Positions 1-9,809 of a DNA stretch of 64,000 nucleotides are shown here, piece after piece. Location: NCBI RefSeq assembly GCF_008124765.1, contig NZ_VNHS01000003.1:372001-436000 (forward strand), in the 5' to 3' direction. The DNA comes from Paenibacillus methanolicus. Lineage in GTDB: Bacteria; Bacillota; Bacilli; Paenibacillales; Paenibacillaceae. A model generated the notes under the pieces. The model was not told the origin of the DNA. It saw only the letters and a program-made list of their open reading frames with translations, and did no database searches. How positions within the stretch are numbered: position 1 is the first letter of the stretch; every line of letters starts with the position of its first letter. Made by a program: the position numbers and the translations under genes.

Positions 1-2
1 CG

Positions 3-1118
3 TACGTGCAGAGCGGAGACGGCCTCGTTCTCCTTGCATCGGACGACGACCTTATGCGGCAATACCTGCCGGCCGGGAGGACGGCGCCGAATTTGTTCCG
101 GCAGGCGAACGGCAGCAATACGCAAATCGTCAACGGGAGAAAACTTGAATTCCTCCAACTGCCGATCCCGCAAACCGACCTGACGATGATTACCGTTATC
201 CCCCATCAGGAGATCGTGTCCAGAAGCGAACGTCTTCAGCAAGAGCTCCTCGTCGGTTTGCTAGCCGTCGGCTTGCTGGCCTTTGGGTTGGCCCACGTGA
301 TCTCCCTCCATATGACAAGGCGGATTACGCATTTGAGCCGAAGAATGAAAGCCGTGGAGGCCGGATCGCTTGAACCGATCGCGAGGCCGTCGGGGGATGA
401 CGAAGTCGGAGAGCTCATCCAGAGTTACAACTATATGACGCGGCAATTGGCGCTGCTCAAAGATTACGAAGTGAGAGCCGTTCGATCGGAATTGAAAGCC
501 CTGCAATCCCAAATCAATCCCCACTTCTTGTACAACACCCTGGATCAGATCAATTGGATGGCTCAATTCGGGATGAACGGCCACATTCCTTCCCTCGTCC
601 ATTCGCTGGCCGGCTATTACAAGCTTGCCTTAAGCAACGGACAGGATATTATCACGATCGGGCAAGAACTGAAGCTGGTCGAGTTTTATGTTTCCATTCA
701 AAATATCCGCTTCCAACAAAAAATCGAGTTTAATGTGCAAGTCGACGACGACGTTCTCGAGGGACTCATTCCAAAGCTATCCCTGCAGCCTATCGTCGAG
801 AATGCCATTCTGCACGGCATATTGAAGACGGAGAATCGGGAGGGAATCATTACGATCGCCTGCGAACGACAGGAGGACCGTCTCGTGCTGTCCGTCGCGG
901 ATGACGGGGTGGGAATGGACGAGTCGCAGCTACAAGCACTGCGATCCGGTGGCAGGACGATCAATCCTAGCGGCGGCGGCTACGGAATCCGCAACGTTCA
1001 GGAGCGCATCAAACTGTTTTACGGAGAAGCGTTCGGACTCAAATTCTACAGTTCGCCCGGAGACGGATTGATCGTGGAAGCGCATATTGCGTATATAGAG
1101 GATTCGGACGCCTTATGA
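3..1118 (+). CDS. YesM-type sensor histidine kinase, C-terminal part (5' end outside window)
   Basis: The frame is open to the window edge, so the true start lies upstream; the GTG at 6 is internal. What remains shows the end of an extracellular sensing domain, a membrane segment (about residues 81-101 counted from 6), a HAMP linker, the His_kinase motif QINPHFLYNTL with phospho-acceptor His173, an N box (VENAILHG, about 264-271) and G boxes (DDGVGM, GGGYGIRNV). This is the HPK7/YesM class, which usually pairs with an AraC-type response regulator (YesN) and controls nearby sugar ABC transporters. No partner regulator lies downstream, so it is presumably just upstream. It ends convergent to the M20 gene. 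Class is certain; ligand unknown. Confidence 0.93.
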   Translation, partial: YVQSGDGLVLLASDDDLMRQYLPAGRTAPNLFRQANGSNTQIVNGRKLEFLQLPIPQTDLTMITVIPHQEIVSRSERLQQELLVGLLAVGLLAFGLAHVISLHMTRRITHLSRRMKAVEAGSLEPIARPSGDDEVGELIQSYNYMTRQLALLKDYEVRAVRSELKALQSQINPHFLYNTLDQINWMAQFGMNGHIPSLVHSLAGYYKLALSNGQDIITIGQELKLVEFYVSIQNIRFQQKIEFNVQVDDDVLEGLIPKLSLQPIVENAILHGILKTENREGIITIACERQEDRLVLSVADDGVGMDESQLQALRSGGRTINPSGGGYGIRNVQERIKLFYGEAFGLKFYSSPGDGLIVEAHIAYIEDSDAL

Positions 1119-1132
1119 TGCGAAACCATGTT

Positions 1133-1182
1133 AAAAGCCCGCTCCTCCGTTTGCATGAAGCCAAACGCGGCGAGCGAGCTTT
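1133..1182. terminator. Bidirectional terminator-like hairpin
   Basis: An imperfect inverted repeat (AAAAGCCCGCTC paired with GAGCGAGCTTT) lies between the convergent kinase and M20 genes, with T/A runs on its outer flanks. It could end transcription from both sides. Confidence 0.5.
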
Positions 1183-1183
1183 G

Positions 1184-2362
1184 TTAACCGGGACCATGCA
1201 GACGAACGACCGATAAGGCCAGAATCGCCGCTCCAGTCTCCAAGGCATCCGATTGGAAACGCATCTGGGGATGATGCAGACCGGGGTGCAAACCGCAGCC
1301 AAGTCCGATCATGGTGGCGCGCAGCTCCGGCAAGCGTAACGGATAGAAGTGAAAATCTTCCCCGCCGGGCGTCACGGGAGGCCGGGCCAGTCCGGCATCG
1401 CCAAGGAGCTCGGTAATGACGCCGCCAACTAAAGCTTCAAGATAGGGGTTGGGACGCGCGGCAACCATGCGGTTCTTCGATTGCAGCTCCACCGCGCTGC
1501 CGTAAGCCTTGCCGACGGCATGAACGGCAGCCGATAATTTAGGGAGCAGCGCATCCATCGCTTCATTCGTCTGCGCCCGTACATCGATCGTGAACGCCCC
1601 GTAATCAGGGATAATGTTGCTGCTTTCGTTGGGAACATGCAGCTTCGTCACTTTGCAGGAAGCCTGGCCGGTCGATTCGCCCGAAGAGACGGCCTTCACC
1701 GCCTGTACGATGTCAGCCAACATCTCGATGGCATTCAACCCGTCCTTCGGCCGGGCGGCATGAGCTTGTCGTCCCGTCACGATCCCTTCCAATACGGCGC
1801 ATGCCCCATGATAGATGGCGCCGGAGGCTTGGCCGTAAACAAGCTCCTGGTCCGGACGCAGATGGATGCCGAGTACATAGTCCACGTCATTCAAGCAGCC
1901 CGCTTCGAGCAGCTTGAGCGCCCCTTCCCCCGTTTCCTCCGCGGGCTGGAACAGGATTCGCAGCTCTCCGGCAGGCTGGAACCCGATTGCCCGCAATGCT
2001 TGAAGCGCATACAATACCATTGTCATATGGGCATCATGACCGCAGGAATGATTCGCTCTGAGCGCCCCGTCCACTTGTTGCCATAGCGCATCGATATCCG
2101 TACGAAGGGCGATGACCGTGCCATTCTCTCGCGCATCATAGGCGGATTTCATACTTCCATGCCAATGAGCGACAAGCCCCGTATGAGTAGGAAAGCGCTC
2201 GTACTCGATCCCGATCTCGTCCAATACCTGCTGCAAATACGCCGTCGTCTTGTATTCCTGCCAGCTTACTTCCGCTAACGCGTGCAATTCCGCATAGGTC
2301 CTCTTCAGCTCATGCCGATGCGCGCGCAGCCATGCCACGATCGCGTCTTTCATCCTTCCCAT
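1184..2362 (-). CDS. M20D-family amidohydrolase, candidate N-succinyl-L-amino acid desuccinylase
   Basis: A 392-residue M20 peptidase/amidohydrolase. Expected metal ligands and the catalytic glutamate are visible: CGHDAH (Cys107, His109), AEETGEG (Glu142/143) and IHLRPD (His167), with a late GGEDFHFY motif. The family removes acyl groups from N-acyl amino acids. Last gene of the racemase operon, where it would release the free L-amino acid from its N-acyl form. Two starts are possible: ATG at 2362, or ATG at 2353, which overlaps the stop of the acyltransferase gene as ATGA and suggests translational coupling. In characterised N-succinylamino-acid-racemase operons an M20 desuccinylase holds this place; the acyl group removed here is inferred. 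Confidence 0.88.
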   Translation of the reverse strand: MGRMKDAIVAWLRAHRHELKRTYAELHALAEVSWQEYKTTAYLQQVLDEIGIEYERFPTHTGLVAHWHGSMKSAYDARENGTVIALRTDIDALWQQVDGALRANHSCGHDAHMTMVLYALQALRAIGFQPAGELRILFQPAEETGEGALKLLEAGCLNDVDYVLGIHLRPDQELVYGQASGAIYHGACAVLEGIVTGRQAHAARPKDGLNAIEMLADIVQAVKAVSSGESTGQASCKVTKLHVPNESSNIIPDYGAFTIDVRAQTNEAMDALLPKLSAAVHAVGKAYGSAVELQSKNRMVAARPNPYLEALVGGVITELLGDAGLARPPVTPGGEDFHFYPLRLPELRATMIGLGCGLHPGLHHPQMRFQSDALETGAAILALSVVRLHGPG

Positions 2363-3180
2363 TCAAGCACGTAGTCTTGAACCTCCGGAATCGATCGATG
2401 GCAAGATACGACGCGATAACCATTGGCGAAACAATCCGTCGCGAGCTCGCGGAATCGCCGCTGCCATGCCCGGAATATCTCAGGCTGCAGCCGCTTGAGC
2501 TTGGCTGCATTCCGGGGCACGGGAAGCCTGAGCCCATGAGGCTTGCTTACTAGAGTCGGTAACGCCGAATCCCGCATGTCGGTCACCGACTCTCCCGCGT
2601 ATGCTACGGACAACAAACTCGGATAGTTGGCCGCGTCGTCCGTTTTTTTCGTCTGTCCGCTAATTGCGCGAACGACGCGATCCGAAGACAATACCCACTC
2701 CATAAGGAAGCGATCCGTGGGACTGCCTGCGGCATCGAGTCCATAAAACTCGGGGATATAGGCGGACACGGTCCCGCCAAGCTTGCATACGTTCAGGTAA
2801 CCGTTTCGCGATTCGAAAGGATCGAACGTCCATACGATTTTGCCGTACCCGGCCTGCATCGCCCATCGTCGCTGCTCCAGCTTCAACCGCATCCCGACCC
2901 CCCGGTCGCGATAATCGGGGTGGATTCCCATCATATGCGAACCTACGTAAGGCTCCTTGCCGTCATAACCAACGAATCCGTAACAGAAACCGACGATCGC
3001 CTCTTCGCAAAATGCCCCGATGACCGATCCTCCGTGAAGAATCGCCGCGCGCATCTGCTGCATGGAGGTGACCGGATCAGGTCCCCACACCATATGTTGC
3101 AGACCGACGATCTCGCGAAGCTCGCCGACGTCTGTCACGACATCATACCGAATGTTTTCGTCCGCCTTTACGGAAGTCAT
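2350..3180 (-). CDS. GNAT-family acyltransferase, candidate D-amino acid N-succinyltransferase
   Basis: 276 residues from the ATG at 3180, chosen because GAGGAGGGG precedes it by a few bases; the frame extends upstream without a site. The N-terminal half is a GNAT fold with an acyl-CoA binding stretch (GIHPDYRDRGVGMRL) followed by WTFDPFESRNGYLN, typical of the COG3375 group of predicted acyltransferases. In Geobacillus kaustophilus a member of this group, encoded beside the racemase, succinylates D-amino acids from succinyl-CoA. Third gene of the operon, 28 bp after the nitrilase and overlapping the M20 gene. GNAT assignment is firm; the succinyl/D-amino acid specificity is from family and context. 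Confidence 0.85.
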   Translation of the reverse strand: MTSVKADENIRYDVVTDVGELREIVGLQHMVWGPDPVTSMQQMRAAILHGGSVIGAFCEEAIVGFCYGFVGYDGKEPYVGSHMMGIHPDYRDRGVGMRLKLEQRRWAMQAGYGKIVWTFDPFESRNGYLNVCKLGGTVSAYIPEFYGLDAAGSPTDRFLMEWVLSSDRVVRAISGQTKKTDDAANYPSLLSVAYAGESVTDMRDSALPTLVSKPHGLRLPVPRNAAKLKRLQPEIFRAWQRRFRELATDCFANGYRVVSCHRSIPEVQDYVLEWEG

Positions 3181-3208
3181 CTTGTTCCCCTCCTCTTCCC
3201 GGCTCCTC

Positions 3209-4165
3209 TCATGAAGGCTCAAGGTGACCGGGCTTGCCGCGATCGGCTCTGCATCGGCTCCAATAATCATCCAACAGCTCCAAGTCGAATTCGTCGACGA
3301 TATCCCAGATCGTGAACGCCTCGGATTCGCTCGAGATCAGGAACGCGTTCAGCCGGGTCGGATCGCTGATCAGAACATCGGCGCCGTATTTCCGTTTCGC
3401 CTTCTCAAGCTTCTCCCAGTTGTAATCATAATGAACGACCACGCTATCCAAATTGATCGTTCGGGTCACGTAGGGATAGAAAAGCGTGCTCTCGCCTACG
3501 ACTTCGCCGACGGGGGTCACGATCGAGGAATATTCGGGTCGCCAGATCGCGCTCGCGAAATGAGCCCGGCACGCGTACGCCCAATAAGCTTGCATCAACC
3601 CTCCGTGGTATGCGGAAGAGAATACGATCAAATCCGGTTTTTGCTTCGCATAGTGTTCCAACAATTCATTGAAATTGATATCGAAGCAAATGATGAACGC
3701 GACTCGGCCGAAGTCGGTCTGAACGACGTTCGCTCCATTCCCGTATAACGTGTCGGACGTCGATTTCTGGCGAATCGTAATATAATTCTTGTTATACGCG
3801 CCGCAGACGTCACCGGCGCGATCCAGTAACTGCGTCGCATTGCGGAAGCTGCCGTCCGGCATCTCGACGTTGGCGGAATACGCGATATAACAGCTGTGGT
3901 CTCTGGCAACCCCGGCGAAGAAGTCGCGGATCCGGTTCCCCCGATGGCGATAGTATGCGTACAGCCATTCCGTGCTCATGCCCCGAAAGGCGGGATCATC
4001 GCAGCATTCCGGCAATACGACGAGATCGGGCCGATCCGGCAGCACATGGAGCAGATGCTCTTCCCATTTGCGTATCATTTGTTCCACGACCGCTTCGAAT
4101 CCCTGTCCGCCATCTACCTCTTTCAGCGGTGGCGCCAGACAGCTTATTTTCACATACTTGGACAT
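3209..4165 (-). CDS. Nitrilase-superfamily carbon-nitrogen hydrolase
   Basis: 318 residues with the full Glu-Lys-Cys triad of the superfamily: LPE (Glu53), YNKNY (Lys126) and IICFD (Cys160). Cytosolic, no signal peptide. Members hydrolyse amides, N-carbamoyl amino acids or omega-amidated dicarboxylates. It sits between the racemase and the acyltransferase, 18 and 28 bp from its neighbours, so it is co-transcribed with them. It may feed the pathway by releasing an amino acid or acyl amino acid from an amide; substrate cannot be read from sequence. Start ATG is preceded by GGAGGAG at good spacing. It is not part of the three-enzyme pathway described for Geobacillus. Confidence 0.88.
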   Translation of the reverse strand: MSKYVKISCLAPPLKEVDGGQGFEAVVEQMIRKWEEHLLHVLPDRPDLVVLPECCDDPAFRGMSTEWLYAYYRHRGNRIRDFFAGVARDHSCYIAYSANVEMPDGSFRNATQLLDRAGDVCGAYNKNYITIRQKSTSDTLYGNGANVVQTDFGRVAFIICFDINFNELLEHYAKQKPDLIVFSSAYHGGLMQAYWAYACRAHFASAIWRPEYSSIVTPVGEVVGESTLFYPYVTRTINLDSVVVHYDYNWEKLEKAKRKYGADVLISDPTRLNAFLISSESEAFTIWDIVDEFDLELLDDYWSRCRADRGKPGHLEPS

Positions 4166-4183
4166 GCGACCACTCCTCCGCGC

Positions 4184-5296
4184 TTAGGTGATCCCCTGCA
4201 GCTTCCTTACGGTCAATCGCTCTATCGTCTGCTCGCATACTTCATGACCGATGCCGGCATGCGTCGGAACCGCCAATACGCCCGGGCGCACCATCTGAAT
4301 GCCCGGTATAACGATGTCCTGCTCCCAATAACGGTCGGAGGCGGATACGTCGCCGGGGATCGAGAAATTGGACAAGGAGGACAAAGCGACGTTATGGAGC
4401 CGGCCGATCCCGAGTTCCAGCATGCCCCCGCACCAGACCGGTATCCCCCGCTGCAGGCAAAGATCGTGAATTTGCTTCGCGTTCGCCAGGCCGCCAACCC
4501 GGCCGATCTTGATATTCATGATCCGGCAGCTCCCAAGGTCGATAGCATGGCGAGCATCGGCCAAAGTATGGATACTCTCATCCAGACAAACGGGCGTGCG
4601 CATCTCTAGCTGCAAGGCGGCATGTTCGATGATGTCATCATGCGCAAGCGGCTGCTCGATCATCAATAAATTATAGTGGTCCAGCTCCTTCAGGATCGGG
4701 ATATCCCGAAGCGTGTAGGCGGAATTCGCATCGACCATCAATGGCAGCTCGTCGCCGAATCGCTTGCGAATCGCCTCGACCACTTGGATATCGAAGCCCG
4801 GTTTAATCTTCACCTTCATTCGTTTATAGCCTTGTTCCGCGAATCGTTCGACGTTCCGAACGACCAGATCGACCGTAGGTTCGATCCCGATGCTTACCCC
4901 AACCTCGATCTCTTGTTTGCCGCCGCCTAGCGCATGCGCCAACGAAAGGCCGCTCCGTTTCGCATAGAGATCCCACACGGCCGTCTCGATCGCGGATATC
5001 GCCATATGGTTGCGGCGAATGGGAGCGAATAATACCGCAACCTCCTCGGGACTCGTCACTTCCTTGCCGACTAAAGCGGGGACGAGAAAATGCTCCAGCA
5101 TATACCAGATCGTGTCCGTCGTCTCCTCGTTGTAGTACGGATGCGAGAACGCCACGCTTTCGCCATAGCCTGCGATCCCGTCGCTATAGACGCTGACGAT
5201 CACGCAATCCTTCCTCGACATTCGCCCGAAGCTTGTCTCGAAGGGAGCTTTCAAGGGCACTCGAACCTGTCTTAACGTAATGCGATCGATTTTCAT
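4184..5296 (-). CDS. Enolase-superfamily N-succinylamino acid racemase / o-succinylbenzoate synthase-like enzyme
   Basis: 370 residues from the ATG at 5296, which follows AAAGGAA at about 10 bases; the frame runs 15 codons further upstream without a better site. MLE-subgroup enolase: KVK motif with Lys161/Lys163, metal ligands Asp189, Glu214, Asp239 and the opposite catalytic Lys263. These numbers coincide with those known for the Amycolatopsis OSBS/NSAR enzyme. The enzyme can make o-succinylbenzoate for menaquinone or epimerise N-succinylamino acids. There are no men genes nearby, while an acyltransferase and M20 deacylase are, so racemase activity is favoured. First gene of its operon, transcribed from promoter element A. 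Confidence 0.9.
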   Translation of the reverse strand: MKIDRITLRQVRVPLKAPFETSFGRMSRKDCVIVSVYSDGIAGYGESVAFSHPYYNEETTDTIWYMLEHFLVPALVGKEVTSPEEVAVLFAPIRRNHMAISAIETAVWDLYAKRSGLSLAHALGGGKQEIEVGVSIGIEPTVDLVVRNVERFAEQGYKRMKVKIKPGFDIQVVEAIRKRFGDELPLMVDANSAYTLRDIPILKELDHYNLLMIEQPLAHDDIIEHAALQLEMRTPVCLDESIHTLADARHAIDLGSCRIMNIKIGRVGGLANAKQIHDLCLQRGIPVWCGGMLELGIGRLHNVALSSLSNFSIPGDVSASDRYWEQDIVIPGIQMVRPGVLAVPTHAGIGHEVCEQTIERLTVRKLQGIT

Positions 5297-5339
5297 CTGC
5301 GAATCGTTCCTTTCCAACTTACTCCGCTCTCTAGTAATC

Positions 5340-5403
5340 ATTGTATCGGAAGGGCTCGTGTTTGGGTCCCCGGCAATCTTTCGATTACATGTTCGGAATT
5401 AAG
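5340..5403 (-). promoter_or_regulatory. Shared 64-bp promoter element, copy A
   Basis: One of four gapless 64-bp copies. The downstream end is a TACAAT -10 box 43 bp before the racemase start. Upstream are the shared blocks CATG, TCGAAAG, TTG and GGG. No good -35 box at 17 bp, so an activator is likely needed. Confidence 0.75.
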
Positions 5404-5441
5404 ATAAAAGCCGTACCAAGGCAACAAACCCCGGTACGGCT
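5404..5441 (-). terminator. Rho-independent terminator of the heparinase-like gene
   Basis: Stem AGCCGTACC / GGTACGGCT followed on the minus strand by TTTT, 20 bp after the stop codon and directly against promoter copy A of the next unit. Confidence 0.8.
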
Positions 5442-5460
5442 AATTTCGATTCGGCAACGC

Positions 5461-8400
5461 CTACTGCTTCACAAAGAACTTCAACTCGGATAGCGATACC
5501 CATTCCGGTAAGGCAATCGCATCGGTCGATCCGAACACGGCCACCCGAAAGTATCGGAATTGCGGCGACGGGAAGTTATAGGGGATAAAGTCGCTCGTGT
5601 CGCCTAAGGTATCGCCTCCGTACATATGCGTCCAATTGACGCCGTCGTCCGAGACGGAGAACATGAGCCGGCTCGATCTCGTATGACCGTTATAAACCGC
5701 CGCGTCCAATCGCTCAAGTTGAATCGTCTCCCCGAAATCGAAGATGATCTGGGCTCCGATCTCGCCTGCCCAGCGCGACGCGCTGCCTTTGTCGTTATCG
5801 AACAATTTCGGAACGTTCTCCGAGCCATACGTTGCCGTAAAGCTGTCGTAAGCGACTTCTTTCAATTCCGTGATCGGAATCGGCGTAACGGGCGTCAGCG
5901 GCGTTCGCTCGAATTGCAGTTGCTTGACCGGAGGCAAGGTGAAAATCTCGGCGATCAGATTATCGGCATCCCAGGCAACCTCGATGTTCATGCCTTCCCG
6001 CAGGAAAGTTAGCGGAATCAACATCTGTTCCTGGCTGCCCGTTGCCGGAGCGTCCATGGCGCTGCTCTCGCCGTTAACCTTCGCCACCTCGCTTCCTTCC
6101 GCGAACGCGACGGACATGCTTCCTTTGGTCGCCGTCGCCGTCCCGGCCTCGGCATCCCAGACGACTTCCATGCCCATTGCTTCCAGCGTCTCTTGCATCG
6201 GCACCATCGGAATGCCATTAATCAGCCGAGGGGGAACTTCAAGATCCAGCCCTTTCGCGTCGATCCGGACGCGAATCTTTCTTTCGACCGGTTCGGATTG
6301 AACCTTGTCGGCGAGCGGAAGCGCGCTGGCATCTGCTTTCCGCAGCACGTAGGTGCCCGGCGTGCCTTCGAAGTAAATCGTGTTGCCTTCTTGAACGGCT
6401 TGATACTTTACGGATGCGCTCTCGCCTTCCTTCGCGGCCGTCCAATAGCCGCCGGCAAGGTCGGCGACCAACACCTTGTACGTTTGATTCGCCTCACCCG
6501 AGAACGTAATCGTCGCTTCATCGTCAGTCAGGCCGAAGTCTTTGGCGAAAAGGACGACGCGGTCATGAATCCTGGCCCCCGCATAATCGTCCGTCTCGGA
6601 ATACGCAACCTCTTGCGGCGCGGGGCCGTCCACGGCGTCCATGACCTGCATGACGTTCAGGAACCTGGTTTGCTTGGCCGGCGCTTCATTGGAGAGCTCG
6701 ATTCTCCATTTACCCGCGTCCAGACTGGAGATGTTCGTTGAATTGGTAGGCAGAATCCCCTTATTCACGCCATCCACCTCGAACTCGCGTCCCGTGCCGC
6801 CGATTTTCTCGACCAGCAGATCGTCGCTCTTCGGCAGCAGCGTATCGGTGACCAGCTTGCCGTCATAGCCCCGCTCCGTCACGACGCTGGTGTACCGGCT
6901 GCCGTCCACCGCCGGCTCGTTAACGGAATGCAGCAGCCATCTTTTCTCGGCGCTTGCGTTCGGCGTGTCGATATTGTCGTACACGATCATCGCGGCCGGG
7001 TGCTCCTCATTCTTGAAATTCAGGAATGCCATGCTTCTCGTATACTGTTCGGTTCTGGACTTCCCGTAGGCTTGACTGAGTTCGCCTTTGATGTAGGAAT
7101 AGTCGGGATGCATCTCGTCGTCGCCGATCGAATGGGAAATCATCGTCCCTCTTTGGTAATTAGGATCGGTATTCCACTGCTCGACCGTTCTTGGAATTTG
7201 CGTCTCATAGAGCTGATTGGACGGGGAGTAATGTCCCTTCTCGGAAGCAGTCGGATCGTTAATTTCCACCACGTTATGCGCAACGGATTGCTTATGATAG
7301 TGCAAGTCGTGCGTCGAACCGTATTCGATCGCTTTGCCGGTTACGGGATCTTTGCCCTGATAGATTCCGGAGTCGATCGCCAGATAGCCTTTGTAATACA
7401 TCGAGAATGCGCCGGCGTCGAAGTGCTGGTGGTTCGTCTGGAGTCGCTCGCCGATATTCATGACCGCCACGACCGCCCGGGAATCCGGTCCTTCATCCCA
7501 GCCCGTCCTGGCCACGATGGATCCGTACGGCGCGGGGAAGTATCGGGACAGCGGCGTATCGTATACGGACTGCGTCGGCGCGTCCGGATTAAAGAACAGG
7601 AGATAATACAACTCGTCTTGGAACGTATCCTGCTTCAAAAACTCGTTCTGCGCTCTCGGATTGCCGTAAATGCTGCCGGCGATCATATTCGTCACGTTGC
7701 CATGTACGAATCGTTTCCATGGCGATTGATAATCCGTGTTGAAGTCATCGCCCTCCGTCATGATGTAACCGTCCGGTCTTCGGGTGAAAACCTGACGGTC
7801 GAGCGCCAATCCGACTTTGTCCGAGAGCGGCTCGACGCCGATCGCCTTCCACAGCTGGTTGCCCATCATGATATATTTCAGCCGGTTGTCCCCGTAAGCA
7901 GGGCCTTCGAACGGCATCTCGGCGTCGAGCATGACATTGAATCCGGGCATGCCCTTATTCAAGATAAAGTCCGCGATGTCGTTGTAGTACTCGGGATTCG
8001 TATCGTACAGCGCGATCCCCATGGCAAGCTTGAACTGATGATGCACGTCGCCGTTGACATGCCCGGCAAGAATAAATTTGTCTTGATCCCTTATCGGGTA
8101 TGGATACTCCAGGGCGGTCTTGACCCAAACTTCCAGCTTGCCCCGGATGGCCTCCCTCTGCGCGTCGGTCATGAGATCATAACACCAGTCATAGACAAGG
8201 GATTCCAAGAAGATCAGGTTGCCGATCTCCCGGCCGACGTTGAATACCGTGGTGGAATTCGTCCGGTCTTCGTTCCATTGCGCCGAATTCGCCATATTGA
8301 CGGCAAGATCGACCGCTTTCCGTCCTGCTTCCCGATCTCCGTTGATCAGATAAAGAACCGCGTGGGCTTTCATGACATCGACCGTTCTCGGATCGATATT

Positions 8401-9624
8401 GGTGTAGGCGGCGCCTGACCGGGGAGGGAAGTTGCCTGTGACGCTGCGCTGCGTCTTCGTGTTGATCCGCTCCCATACTTCGTCGAAAGCCTCATGGTTC
8501 AATCGTTCTCTCAGCGCCGGCAGCGTATCTTTGTTCACCAGCACGCGCGGACGATCCAGCGGCGGCAGCGGTATCGGATCGTACTGGTCGGATTGTTTGG
8601 GCGCGATGACGCCTGTCGTTCGTTCCTGGAACAGAACGGTCGGATTAGCCGCGATATCGCTGACCTTCTCGGTTATCTTTCCTTCGTAAGTCATCGCGAA
8701 CGTATAGGAGCCGGGCAGCAGCTCCTTGCTCGCCTGGCCGCCGGCGGTGGTGCCGAATGTCCGCCACCCATCCGCGTAATAGGACGCGGCGCCGCCGTCC
8801 AGCGGCTGATTCTGGCTGTTCTTCAGCTGCACGACGGCGTTGACCGTCCGGAATTCCACGACCGGATCGTTGCCGGTATGCTGCTCCTTGTTGGCCCGAG
8901 TACCTTCATAGGTCACGTTGAAGGTATAGGGGCCGGGCAGCAGTTCCTTGCTCGCTTCGCCGCCGGTTAGGCTGCCGAAAGTCTTCCAGCCTGTCGCATA
9001 ATAGGAGACCTCCCCGCCGTCTAAAGGGTTCTCCTGACTATCCTTCAGCCGAATTTTCACGTTCGCCGTCTGAAACGCGACGACCGGATCATGGCCGATA
9101 TGCTGCTCCTTACTCAGTCTCGTTCCTTCATAAGTCATGTTGAACGTATAGGAGCCGGGCAGCAGCTCTTTGCTCACCTCGCCTCCGGTCACGTTCCCGA
9201 AAGTCTTCCAGCCTGAAGCGTAGTACGAGACCTCTCCGCCTTCCAGCGGGTTCCCCTGACTATCCTTCAGCTGCGCCTTCACGTTCACCGTCTGAAAGAC
9301 GACCGCCGGATTGTTGCCGGTGTGCTGCTCCTTGCTCATTCTCGTTCCCTCGTAAGCGGCATGAAACGTGTACGTCTTATCCGGCAGAGACTTGCTGGCG
9401 ATTCCCGCCGCATCGGTCGTGCCGAAGTTCTTCCAGCCCGCGTCGTAATAATCGACGGTTGCGCCGGCGAGCGGATTTCCGTTGCTGTCGATCAATTGCA
9501 CGCGAACGTCGCTGTCCGCCAACGCTCGTTGCGGCGCGACACCGAGAACGAATCCTCCCATCATGGCAAAACATAACAGCATGGACATCCATTTTCTGCT
9601 TAACCCTGTACTTATACCGGTCAT
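5461..9624 (-). CDS. Secreted multi-domain heparinase II/III-like protein with N-terminal repeats and stalk domains
   Basis: 1387 residues from ATG 9624, preceded by GAGAAAGGGTGA; a GTG three codons earlier has no spacing from that site. Order: signal peptide ending near APQRALA; four Ig-like repeats of about 74 residues; an alpha/alpha-toroid region (about 400-650); a heparinase II/III-like beta domain with [16 protein letters not shown] and [11 protein letters not shown]; a copper-amine-oxidase-N-like stalk (about 1130-1230); and a C-terminal F5/8-type (discoidin) module with [15 protein letters not shown]. Probably a secreted polysaccharide lyase acting on an acidic glycan; the polymer is unknown. 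No LPXTG or SLH motif seen. Own promoter (copy B) and terminator, so monocistronic. Confidence 0.85.
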   Translation of the reverse strand: MTGISTGLSRKWMSMLLCFAMMGGFVLGVAPQRALADSDVRVQLIDSNGNPLAGATVDYYDAGWKNFGTTDAAGIASKSLPDKTYTFHAAYEGTRMSKEQHTGNNPAVVFQTVNVKAQLKDSQGNPLEGGEVSYYASGWKTFGNVTGGEVSKELLPGSYTFNMTYEGTRLSKEQHIGHDPVVAFQTANVKIRLKDSQENPLDGGEVSYYATGWKTFGSLTGGEASKELLPGPYTFNVTYEGTRANKEQHTGNDPVVEFRTVNAVVQLKNSQNQPLDGGAASYYADGWRTFGTTAGGQASKELLPGSYTFAMTYEGKITEKVSDIAANPTVLFQERTTGVIAPKQSDQYDPIPLPPLDRPRVLVNKDTLPALRERLNHEAFDEVWERINTKTQRSVTGNFPPRSGAAYTNIDPRTVDVMKAHAVLYLINGDREAGRKAVDLAVNMANSAQWNEDRTNSTTVFNVGREIGNLIFLESLVYDWCYDLMTDAQREAIRGKLEVWVKTALEYPYPIRDQDKFILAGHVNGDVHHQFKLAMGIALYDTNPEYYNDIADFILNKGMPGFNVMLDAEMPFEGPAYGDNRLKYIMMGNQLWKAIGVEPLSDKVGLALDRQVFTRRPDGYIMTEGDDFNTDYQSPWKRFVHGNVTNMIAGSIYGNPRAQNEFLKQDTFQDELYYLLFFNPDAPTQSVYDTPLSRYFPAPYGSIVARTGWDEGPDSRAVVAVMNIGERLQTNHQHFDAGAFSMYYKGYLAIDSGIYQGKDPVTGKAIEYGSTHDLHYHKQSVAHNVVEINDPTASEKGHYSPSNQLYETQIPRTVEQWNTDPNYQRGTMISHSIGDDEMHPDYSYIKGELSQAYGKSRTEQYTRSMAFLNFKNEEHPAAMIVYDNIDTPNASAEKRWLLHSVNEPAVDGSRYTSVVTERGYDGKLVTDTLLPKSDDLLVEKIGGTGREFEVDGVNKGILPTNSTNISSLDAGKWRIELSNEAPAKQTRFLNVMQVMDAVDGPAPQEVAYSETDDYAGARIHDRVVLFAKDFGLTDDEATITFSGEANQTYKVLVADLAGGYWTAAKEGESASVKYQAVQEGNTIYFEGTPGTYVLRKADASALPLADKVQSEPVERKIRVRIDAKGLDLEVPPRLINGIPMVPMQETLEAMGMEVVWDAEAGTATATKGSMSVAFAEGSEVAKVNGESSAMDAPATGSQEQMLIPLTFLREGMNIEVAWDADNLIAEIFTLPPVKQLQFERTPLTPVTPIPITELKEVAYDSFTATYGSENVPKLFDNDKGSASRWAGEIGAQIIFDFGETIQLERLDAAVYNGHTRSSRLMFSVSDDGVNWTHMYGGDTLGDTSDFIPYNFPSPQFRYFRVAVFGSTDAIALPEWVSLSELKFFVKQ
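8616..9507 (-). repeat. Four in-frame ~222-bp coding repeats
   Basis: Four tandem units of about 74 residues within the heparinase-like protein, each with the frame 'L.dSq.NPL.GG..SYYa.GWktFG' and 'LPG.YTF...YEGtr'. Units 2 and 3 are closest to each other, and unit 4 has lost the EQH ending, which suggests internal duplication. Confidence 0.9.
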
Positions 9625-9676
9625 TTGGTTCACCCTTTCTCATTAGCCAAGATATTGGTGCGTCTCTTCAAGGATC

Positions 9677-9740
9677 ATTCTAATGGAAACGCTCTCATTT
9701 TGGACCCTGGCAATCTTTCGATTTCATGTCCGGAATTACG
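9677..9740 (-). promoter_or_regulatory. Shared 64-bp promoter element, copy B
   Basis: Gapless match to copies A, C and D. The -10 box is TAGAAT, 52 bp before the heparinase-like start. Same CATG, TCGAAAG, TTG, GGG and TTCC blocks at identical spacing. Confidence 0.78.
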
Positions 9741-9765
9741 CCAGCGTTCATTTTCGCCATGAATA

Positions 9766-9805
9766 ACAAAAAATCGGGATACCGCGGCTTCCGCGATACC
9801 CCGAT
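9766..9805 (-). terminator. Rho-independent terminator of the permease/binding-protein operon
   Basis: Strong hairpin ATCGGG...CGCGG aag CCGCG...CCCGAT with a T tract on the minus strand, 5 bp after the stop of the second binding-protein gene. Confidence 0.9.
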
Positions 9806-9809
9806 CGGA

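Noticed and set aside
4184-5296. Menaquinone OSBS as the only role
   Set aside because: No men genes adjoin, while acyltransferase and deacylase genes do; racemase is the better reading, although dual activity cannot be excluded.
6928-8418. A 496-codon plus-strand frame opposite the heparinase-like gene
   Set aside because: Antisense shadow of a GC-rich gene; no ribosome site and no recognisable protein features.
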